DNA of 41,688 nucleotides, from assembly GCA_007116495.1 (NCBI GenBank), contig SKIJ01000122.1, forward strand, positions 1 through 41,688, given 5' to 3'. The notes under the pieces are model-generated. The model ran no database searches. It worked only from the letters and a program-made list of their open reading frames with translations, and was not told where the DNA came from. A program made the position numbers and the translations under genes. The stretch is from Cryomorphaceae bacterium. GTDB lineage: Bacteria; Bacteroidota; Bacteroidia; Flavobacteriales; Schleiferiaceae. Shown piece by piece: positions 35,329-41,688 of the stretch (the first letter of the stretch is position 1; the number at the start of each line of letters is the position of its first letter).

Positions 35329-37638
35329 ATGAAGCGTATTGTACTTGTTGCTTGTGCTCTCCTGCCGCTTGTGGTATCTGCGCAAACGGTGTTTAATTGG
35401 ACAGAGCACATTTCGTTTAACAGTCTCAACGATGTCGTACAGGTAGGCGATTTGGCCTATGGCGCCACCGACTTGGCATTGTTTTCTTATAACAAACGCG
35501 ACGGTGATATTGAACGCATCACCAAGCAATCAGGCTTAAGCGATGTCAATATTGTATCGCTGGATGTACATCGCCCAACAGGCCGCATCGTTATCGGATA
35601 CGAAAACGGCAACATCGATCTTTACCGCAATGGGCGCATCACAAACATCAGTGACATTTCCCGTTCTACCTTGTTTTTGGGCAACCGTTTTTTGAACCAT
35701 TTACGCGTGTATGGCGACAACCTCTACGTGTCGATGGGATTTGGCATCGTGGTGATTGATTTGAACGAAAACCTGGTTAGAGAAACCTACGTCATTGGTG
35801 AAGGTGGTGCGCAAATTAACGTGTTTCAAGTTGCGATTGACTCCGCAGCTGGCAGCATCTATGCCGGAACGGAAAACGGTCTCTACCGAGCCTCTTTGTC
35901 TTCACCACTAGCTTTTTTTCAAAGCTGGGAACGCATCAGCCGTTTTGCCCAATTCGATGTTCATTTGGTCACGGTATTCAACGACAAGCCGTTTGTTTGC
36001 AAGCGCGAAACGTTTGGGATCTCGGAAGACAGCGTCTTTTACCTCAACAATGGCGTGTGGACCTATTTCGATGATCTGATTCCTCAAAATTACTCCGACT
36101 TAAAAACCAGTGAAGGCCTCCTGGTTGCGGTAAATGACTTTAGTGTACGCGCATACAACGAAAACCTCGGACGCATTTACAACATCACACCGGGCAATGT
36201 CAATCGCGATAATTTTAGCCCGGTTAAGGCAGTGCGCGACACCGAGCGCAACCGAATTTGGATGGCTACGGACGGTCTGGGGCTCTCAGAACTCAACCCC
36301 GGGGATTTCTTCTTTTCCTATTTACCCAATGGTCCTCAACGCAACCAAGCGTATAGCCTTTTCCACAATGGCGATAAGTTATACGTGTCTACGGCTTCGT
36401 TGTCTGGTACCTTCACCGAACAGTTCAACCGTTCCGGAATCTTTACATTTGAGGATTTCACCTGGGGAGGGATTCCGTCCGGAGAGCTGGGTAATGTATC
36501 GGATATCGTGTTTGTGATATCCAAACCAGACGACCCAAATCACCTTTACGCTGCTACCTGGGGAAATGGTTTAATCGAAATCAAAGATGGTGTAGAGATA
36601 GCCCGATACGACAACGACAACCTCACGGAGCACGCGCTCACTCCCGTCAATAATACCTCATCGCGGATTCGTGTGGGGAAAATGGATTTCGACAGTGAAG
36701 GCAATTTGTGGATGGTGACGTCGCAAAATGATAATCCGCTCTCGGTTCTTCGCGCGGACGGATCGTGGGAAAACTTCAGTTTGGGTTCGTTTGCAAGCAG
36801 CACAACCATCGTACAACACATGATGGTGACCAGCAGAGATCAGATTTGGGTGCAAACACGCGGTTCAGGCGTGGTGGTTTGTCGCCAAAATGAATCCGGC
36901 CAACTGGAAATAGAACGGTTAAACCAAAATGAAGGGCAAGGGGCTTTGCCGTCGAATATGGTCAACGCATTTGATGAGGACCGCAATGGCGCCATTTGGC
37001 TGGGAACATCGGCCGGTGTGGGCGTTATTTTTAATCCGCAGAATATTTTTGATGGAGACGGAAGTTTTGACGCCACCCGCATCACCTTCGAAGAAGATGG
37101 TGTAGTCCAGGCATTGTTATCGCAAGAAAATGTAACCACTGTATTCGTCGACGGTGCCAATAAAAAATGGTTTGGTACGAGCTTTCGCGGTGCTTTTTAT
37201 ACCTCTACCGATGGCCGTGAGGAGATCTATGCGTTCAATCAATCTACCAGTCCGTTGCCGAGTAACACAATTTTTGACATACAAGTAGACCCTGAATCGG
37301 GGGAAGTGTTTTTCGCAACGCCCGGAGGAATAACTTCATTTCGCGGTGCTGCAACCGAGGGAGGAGATGAATTTGAAACACCGTTTGTATACCCCAATCC
37401 TGTTCGTCCAGATTATGAAGGCCCCATTTTTATCCGTGGATTGGTTCGCGATGCACAAGTGAAAATCACTGACGTCAGTGGAAACCTAGTATACGAAACA
37501 CGAGCTGAGGGTGGGCAGGCCATATGGGATGGGAATCGCTTTGACGGCACGCCTGCTGCATCGGGTGTCTATTTGGCAATGATGAACAGTTCCGAAGGTC
37601 TTCAAACAGATGTCGTAAAAATTCTCATCGTTCGATAA
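35329..37638 (+). CDS. porZ: PorZ-like type IX secretion system protein, beta-propellers with T9SS tail
   Basis: A 769-residue exported protein. A signal peptide (KRIVLVACALLPLVVSAQ) precedes two propeller-type regions built from repeats such as GRIVIGYENGNIDLY, SIYAGTENGLYRASL, RIWMATDGLGLSEL and AIWLGTSAGVGVIF. The last 85 residues, from FVYPNPVRPDY to VVKILIVR, form a T9SS sorting domain. In characterised members PorZ is a surface component of the T9SS attachment complex that hands over A-type LPS to cargo. The assignment rests on architecture, on the N-terminal pattern and on the adjacent recO, which accompanies porZ in many Bacteroidota. ATG 35329 is preferred over GTG 35296 because it starts the signal peptide correctly. 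A generic two-component-regulator-propeller protein is the alternative. Confidence 0.8.
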   Translation: MKRIVLVACALLPLVVSAQTVFNWTEHISFNSLNDVVQVGDLAYGATDLALFSYNKRDGDIERITKQSGLSDVNIVSLDVHRPTGRIVIGYENGNIDLYRNGRITNISDISRSTLFLGNRFLNHLRVYGDNLYVSMGFGIVVIDLNENLVRETYVIGEGGAQINVFQVAIDSAAGSIYAGTENGLYRASLSSPLAFFQSWERISRFAQFDVHLVTVFNDKPFVCKRETFGISEDSVFYLNNGVWTYFDDLIPQNYSDLKTSEGLLVAVNDFSVRAYNENLGRIYNITPGNVNRDNFSPVKAVRDTERNRIWMATDGLGLSELNPGDFFFSYLPNGPQRNQAYSLFHNGDKLYVSTASLSGTFTEQFNRSGIFTFEDFTWGGIPSGELGNVSDIVFVISKPDDPNHLYAATWGNGLIEIKDGVEIARYDNDNLTEHALTPVNNTSSRIRVGKMDFDSEGNLWMVTSQNDNPLSVLRADGSWENFSLGSFASSTTIVQHMMVTSRDQIWVQTRGSGVVVCRQNESGQLEIERLNQNEGQGALPSNMVNAFDEDRNGAIWLGTSAGVGVIFNPQNIFDGDGSFDATRITFEEDGVVQALLSQENVTTVFVDGANKKWFGTSFRGAFYTSTDGREEIYAFNQSTSPLPSNTIFDIQVDPESGEVFFATPGGITSFRGAATEGGDEFETPFVYPNPVRPDYEGPIFIRGLVRDAQVKITDVSGNLVYETRAEGGQAIWDGNRFDGTPAASGVYLAMMNSSEGLQTDVVKILIVR

Positions 37639-37642
37639 CCCC

Positions 37643-38359
37643 ATGCTCAACAAAGCAACATTTGTTGTGCTCCGCAAATATCCCTTTGGAGACAACGGGC
37701 TGGTTGTACACGTGTTTTCCGATACATTCGGACGGGTGCCGCTTCTTCTAAAAAATGCTCGTTCGCGAAAAGCGCCACTGCCGTACGGCACGATACGTCC
37801 ACTCTACATGTTTGAGGGGGTATTAACCCGTTCTGGTGATTTTTGCCACGTTCGAGAGGCGCGACCACTCAAGCTGCTCGATAACATCATGAGTGATCCC
37901 CGCAAAACGGCCATTGCTTTTTTTATCGCCGATGTATGGTCGGGATGCCTGCGCGAACAAGACGAGCAAAAAGGCGTCTTTGCGTTCATTAAATCTACGG
38001 TTGAAACCCTAGAGGAGATGGCTCACGGCTGGTCGTTCTTTCATCATTGGGTGATGCTGCAAACCGCGCAACACTTAGGGTTTTCTCCCGGTGTAGGTTC
38101 GTTTAAAACGGAATTTTATCTCGATCTGTTACACGGCGAGTACACCCTTAGTCCTCCGGCGCACCCCTATACTGCGGGACCTGAAGACGCACAGTGCATC
38201 TCTTGGCTCAGTCAATTTTCTTCGCTTCCACCTACCGCGCCGCCCAACTGGAGCATCGGCAGAAAGCGCGAGGTGCTGCGGTTGCTCATAGACTTTTTTC
38301 GACTGCACGTGGATGGATTTAAAACACCGGGTAGTTTAGAGGTTTTAAATCAGTTATAG
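37643..38359 (+). CDS. recO: DNA repair protein RecO
   Basis: A recombination mediator that with RecR loads RecA at gaps and anneals strands. The 238 residues begin with the OB-fold region KATFVVLRKYPFGDNGLVVHVFSD, shortened here as VVLRKYPFGDNGLV, and FGRVPLLLKNARSRKA, followed by the helical domain. No CxxC zinc knuckle is visible, as in several Bacteroidota and Proteobacteria members. It starts four bases after porZ, so the two are probably co-transcribed, and ends 72 bases from the convergent fusion gene. Confidence 0.92.
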   Translation: MLNKATFVVLRKYPFGDNGLVVHVFSDTFGRVPLLLKNARSRKAPLPYGTIRPLYMFEGVLTRSGDFCHVREARPLKLLDNIMSDPRKTAIAFFIADVWSGCLREQDEQKGVFAFIKSTVETLEEMAHGWSFFHHWVMLQTAQHLGFSPGVGSFKTEFYLDLLHGEYTLSPPAHPYTAGPEDAQCISWLSQFSSLPPTAPPNWSIGRKREVLRLLIDFFRLHVDGFKTPGSLEVLNQL

Positions 38360-38431
38360 CGATTGCTGCTAAGCTGATAAACGCATTTAATGCCTTGGTG
38401 TTAGGTGCGCAAATGTTGCCCAAATCAGTGG

Positions 38432-40894
38432 TTAGTTATTTGTAAATCGTCGCCATTCCGGATTGATGATGTTTTTCCAATTGTTGTTGTAGGGTATGTT
38501 GAGAAATGCACAAATGGCGCGTACTTGTTGTTCGGGCTCATCTACAAGCTTGTTAAAGTTTATAACGGTATAGGGCGTCCAGTGGGGATGAGCGTTCAAA
38601 AAGTCAATGGCCTCACGGTTGGTAGCTTCCAGTGATTCTTGGAGGTTGAAAGGCACGGATTGGGCGTTGATCATGTGGAGTTGACTGTGCACAATCTGAT
38701 CGATGTTCCGCTGCATAACGATTACGTTGTAGGTAGCGCCTCGTGAGATGTTGGGGAGTTGTGGACTGGTAATTTTGATTGCTTTCCCTTGAAGGTCATC
38801 GAGAAAGCGATTGTCGATGTGCAGCCGTTTTACCCCATCGTATTCGTAGTAGCCACCTTTGTTGAAGGCGTCGGGGGTTCGTCTTTTATCGGTGTGTACG
38901 GGCACGCCCAAGGATTCGAGTATTTGCATCATCAGTGATGTGCCGCTTCGGGGCAATCCGCTGACCACAATCACCGGTGTTTCGCGTTTTGTAGGTGTGT
39001 GAAAGTGCTGCTGTAAAAATGCGCGCAATTCGGCGTTATTTGGTTGCTGTTGGATGCTGAGCTGCAGCGCGAGGTATGCTTGTTGGGGTTGCTTTAAGCG
39101 CAGCAGCAGTTTGCCGATAAAGGCGTGAACGTTGGGGGCGAAATGCTGCTTTTCCGTGATCTCTAACGCATGTTCAAGGGCATCCTCTAGTTGATCATTT
39201 GCCGCCAGCGCACGTGCCAAACCAAAGGCGGCATCTGTGGCGTCGAGGTCTTTAGCCGTAGCCGATTCAAAGCATTGGATGGCTTTGGCCGTTTGTTTAG
39301 CCGATAACCATAAATTACCGATTAATGTAAGCCAGCCTGCCGGATAGTTCATGTCCTTTGGCAATTGTTTAAGCGCCGATATAAGCGCCATATTGTTCCC
39401 TTTTACAGTTGCCAGCATGGCGTTTACTATGGGCTGCCATTCACCGGGAAAGTGCTCAATTTGCCCTTCCGCTGTTTGTACGTCACCGGCTTGAAACGCT
39501 GCTTGGGTATAGAGCATGCGCGTTGATAAAGGCGTGTTTTTGTCTATGAGGGCTTCAAGCACACGTAGCGCGTTGCCGGGCTGAAGCCCATCCATGTAGC
39601 TGCGGGCGAGATTGACGGTATTTTCATCCTGTTGTTTGCGGTTTGACGCATCCCGATCGATGTACCCGAGAGCTGCGAGGTGATCGAGGTAATTGGACGG
39701 AATGTCGGTAGAGCTGTTCGTCGTTCGGAGGTGATCGTAGGTGTCTACCGGAGCCAATGATGTTGGATTGCTTAGGTAATCGTTAAGCACTCTACCGTGC
39801 ATATCACGAGACGAAGGGATGGAGAAAAGCCCCAGTAGTGAAGGCGTAATATCGGCAATGCTTGCGCCGAAGATGGGTTTGCGTTGGATAAACCCGGGAC
39901 CGGCCGTTACCAATGCACCGAAGTAACGGTGGTCGAGTTGCGGAGCTAAAGGGTCGTCAGCCGGGAGGGCGTCGCGCATGTTTCCTTGTTTCTGGAAACC
40001 GTGATCACTCATCAGCATAACGTTGGTTTGCTCATCGCAGTAGTATAGGAGTCCGCCCAGCATCAAATCGTGTAAGCGGTAAGCAGCCTCCACAATTTTA
40101 GGTTCATCTCGGTGTTCGCGAACCCCAAGATGGCAAAAGTGATCCAGTGCATCGAAGTACACCGCGTGCAAGTCGGTATCGAAATGATGGAGAAGGTAGG
40201 TGGACGCCATTTGCACAGAAAGAGCGCGTGCCAGAATGTGCATAACGGCGCGTGTTTTGGTGTCTTTGGCGGGGTGTCCCGGATTGTTTAAAAACAGCTG
40301 CACCCATTCAAACGGAATCCACTCGGGCTGAATGCGGCACGACTGCAACGGTTTAGAAAGCGATTCCGGCCACGCAAATCCTATGGCCGGGGCGTCACCG
40401 TGGTGAAAGAGATTAGACACCATTTGTCCTTTGAGAGGTTCAGCCGGGTGCGACGGCCACCAACCCACCACTTGAGTGCGGTAGTCGTGGTGGTTCAGGA
40501 TTTCCCAAAATGCCGCCGCAGTACGTGATCGTCCGCTTACGGGTTGAATTTTTTGCGCTTCGTTGATTTCGGTGAATCCATGTATGCCGTGGGCATAAGG
40601 TCGCTTACCCGTTGCGATGGTTGTCCAAAGCATGGGGCTCAGCATGGGGTGCATACTGGCGAGTTGTCCGCGAGCTCCGCGTTGCAGCAATGATTGAAGA
40701 ACCGGCATCTTGCCTTCCGCAAGCAACGGGTCAATGTATTGCCAGTCTGCTGCATCCCAGCCGACCAAAAGAGTTTTTACGGGCCTTGTTTTGCGCGCAG
40801 AAGGAACGGAGGACTCTCTCCCGCAGTGTTGATGCCAGTGGTGTAGGTTTCGGTAGCCCGCAGCAATTGCGGAGATGGGATAGTCATCGAACAT
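38432..40894 (-). CDS. Three-part fusion: alkaline-phosphatase-superfamily phosphodiesterase, TPR region, sulfotransferase
   Basis: An 820-residue protein without a signal peptide. Residues 40-400 are a type I phosphodiesterase/nucleotide pyrophosphatase-like domain of the alkaline phosphatase superfamily: LVGWDAADW with Asp47, the active-site-region SPMLWTTIATGK at 86-97, metal ligands in DALDHFCH (Asp248, Asp251, His252) and MSDHGF (Asp297, His298). Residues 430-630 are helical TPR-like repeats (AIQCFESATAKDLDATDAAFGLARAL, shortened as AAFGLARALAANDQLEDAL). Residues 640-820 are a sulfotransferase-type domain with the PAPS 5'-phosphosulfate loop GLPRSGTS at 646-653 and a 3'-phosphate-like VIVMQRNIDQIVHS. 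The start at ATG 40894 is preferred; a TTG 45 bases upstream adds unconserved sequence. The substrates of either enzyme domain are unknown. It follows comF on the same strand by 95 bases. Confidence 0.8.
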   Translation of the reverse strand: MFDDYPISAIAAGYRNLHHWHQHCGRESSVPSARKTRPVKTLLVGWDAADWQYIDPLLAEGKMPVLQSLLQRGARGQLASMHPMLSPMLWTTIATGKRPYAHGIHGFTEINEAQKIQPVSGRSRTAAAFWEILNHHDYRTQVVGWWPSHPAEPLKGQMVSNLFHHGDAPAIGFAWPESLSKPLQSCRIQPEWIPFEWVQLFLNNPGHPAKDTKTRAVMHILARALSVQMASTYLLHHFDTDLHAVYFDALDHFCHLGVREHRDEPKIVEAAYRLHDLMLGGLLYYCDEQTNVMLMSDHGFQKQGNMRDALPADDPLAPQLDHRYFGALVTAGPGFIQRKPIFGASIADITPSLLGLFSIPSSRDMHGRVLNDYLSNPTSLAPVDTYDHLRTTNSSTDIPSNYLDHLAALGYIDRDASNRKQQDENTVNLARSYMDGLQPGNALRVLEALIDKNTPLSTRMLYTQAAFQAGDVQTAEGQIEHFPGEWQPIVNAMLATVKGNNMALISALKQLPKDMNYPAGWLTLIGNLWLSAKQTAKAIQCFESATAKDLDATDAAFGLARALAANDQLEDALEHALEITEKQHFAPNVHAFIGKLLLRLKQPQQAYLALQLSIQQQPNNAELRAFLQQHFHTPTKRETPVIVVSGLPRSGTSLMMQILESLGVPVHTDKRRTPDAFNKGGYYEYDGVKRLHIDNRFLDDLQGKAIKITSPQLPNISRGATYNVIVMQRNIDQIVHSQLHMINAQSVPFNLQESLEATNREAIDFLNAHPHWTPYTVINFNKLVDEPEQQVRAICAFLNIPYNNNWKNIINPEWRRFTNN

Positions 40895-40989
40895 ACGGCA
40901 AAGGTAACGCAAGGTCGATTGTTGATGCTTTTGCTGCAAAGGTAATTAGGAGGTATTCTCAAAAATTGCTGTAGTATTTCAGGAATAAC

Positions 40990-41685
40990 CTACTCGCTGG
41001 CCAAAGCGGCCGACATGACGCTGATGCGTAAGTCCGGTCGATGTTCTAGGAGTACATGAGCGCAAGCTTCTAACGTTGCGCCAGTGGTAATCACATCATC
41101 GATCAGCATGATGTGTGCACAGGGGGGAAGGTTTAATAGGTGATTGGCCTGAAAACTACGTGCGGCATTTTCCCATCTCGCCCAGCGATGAAGTTTCGTT
41201 TGCGACGGTGCGTTGACCGAGCGTTCGAGGACCTGATACGGAATAGGTGCTTCGCAAACCGTATGCATTCCACGGGCTATTTCTTCCGCTTGATTGTAGC
41301 CGCGAACAGCGCGTTTTTTAGGGTGAATGGGCACCGGAATCAAATAATCCGGTTGTTCGTGCAAGGGGCGAGATACCAATTGATATCCCATATACAAGCC
41401 CAAGTAGCGGCCAACACCCGGTTGTTGTTTGTACTTGAGTTGATGCATCAACCGTTGCACGGCGCTCTGTTTTTTGAAATAACAAAATGCATCGGCGTAT
41501 AAAAGAGGAATGCGCCCGAAGAAGATGTCGGTTATGGGATTGTTCTGCATGGATCGAAAACGCGTACGCGGCAACTCATCTTCACAGAACAAGCACAGGT
41601 AGCGTTCACTGGGTGTAAGCGTGCGTTCGCAGTTGACGCACACATCGGGGTAGATGAAATGAAGTAGAGCATCAATGGGGTTCAT
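40990..41685 (-). CDS. comF: ComF-family phosphoribosyltransferase-like protein
   Basis: A 231-residue cytoplasmic protein. An N-terminal zinc ribbon has Cys16, Cys19, Cys31 and Cys34 (CVNC and CLFC). The motif PVPIHPKKRAVRGYNQAEEIA and the PRPP-binding loop IMLIDDVITTGATLEAC near residue 195 define ComF/GntX. Family members act in DNA uptake (ComFC) or are of unknown role in non-competent species, so uptake is not proven here. The ATG is complete, three bases before the window end. It is transcribed toward the fusion gene and may be its upstream partner. Confidence 0.9.
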   Translation of the reverse strand: MNPIDALLHFIYPDVCVNCERTLTPSERYLCLFCEDELPRTRFRSMQNNPITDIFFGRIPLLYADAFCYFKKQSAVQRLMHQLKYKQQPGVGRYLGLYMGYQLVSRPLHEQPDYLIPVPIHPKKRAVRGYNQAEEIARGMHTVCEAPIPYQVLERSVNAPSQTKLHRWARWENAARSFQANHLLNLPPCAHIMLIDDVITTGATLEACAHVLLEHRPDLRISVMSAALASE

Positions 41686-41688
41686 AGT

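Noticed and set aside
1-41688. Defence system, prophage, CRISPR or integrated element
   Set aside because: Every gene of size fits core or common accessory families; no repeats, integrase, att-like tRNA junction or nuclease/toxin cluster was seen.

Overview
The window looks like chromosomal DNA from a member of the Bacteroidota, most likely a marine-type Flavobacteriales relative. The evidence is the Bacteroidota order of the division and cell-wall cluster, FtsZ with a long acidic C-terminal extension, type IX secretion (T9SS) sorting tails on two proteins, a PorZ homologue next to recO, promoters of the TTTG-N19-TAnnTTTG type, and A-rich start regions with no clear Shine-Dalgarno sequence. 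It is gene-dense. No stretch over 300 bases lacks a gene; the longest gaps are about 230-265 bases. I see no tRNA, rRNA, CRISPR array, insertion sequence or prophage.

Region 1 (1-12964, all +) is the dcw cluster: ftsI (5' end cut by the window), murE, mraY, murD, ftsW, murG, murC, ftsQ, ftsA and ftsZ. Most junctions overlap by four bases (ATGA, and TTGA for murD), which points to one translationally coupled operon. Together the genes supply the lipid II pathway from the meso-diaminopimelate ligase to MurG, the septal transglycosylase/transpeptidase pair, and the Z-ring with its membrane anchor. A hairpin follows ftsZ.

Region 2 (13053-19051, all -) holds a 23S rRNA pseudouridine synthase (RluF type), an SDR/DUF2867 protein, recA with its own promoter and terminator, and an 871-residue lipoprotein of unknown function.

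Region 3 (19284-26870) has a two-helix membrane protein, a pRiA4b ORF-3-like protein, an unrecognised helical protein on the - strand, a metallo-beta-lactamase-fold hydrolase overlapping an exported M1 metallopeptidase, a bile-acid:sodium-symporter-family transporter and a long Bacteroidota-type amidophosphoribosyltransferase.

Region 4 (26938-32304, all -) has a probable SDR, semialdehyde dehydrogenase and JmjC/cupin operon, plus a secreted M43 metalloprotease with a PKD-like domain and T9SS tail. Region 5 (32464-35179, +) is rplM-rpsI-rpsB-tsf with an internal terminator before tsf. Region 6 (35329-41685) has porZ-recO (+) converging on a phosphodiesterase/TPR/sulfotransferase fusion and a ComF protein (-).

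Most of the window is ordinary core genome. I found no clear new defence or mobile system. The most unusual items are the three-part phosphodiesterase-TPR-sulfotransferase fusion, the large lipoprotein beside recA, the SDR lacking the usual YxxxK pair, and a cluster of GAAAAC half-sites in a divergent intergenic region.
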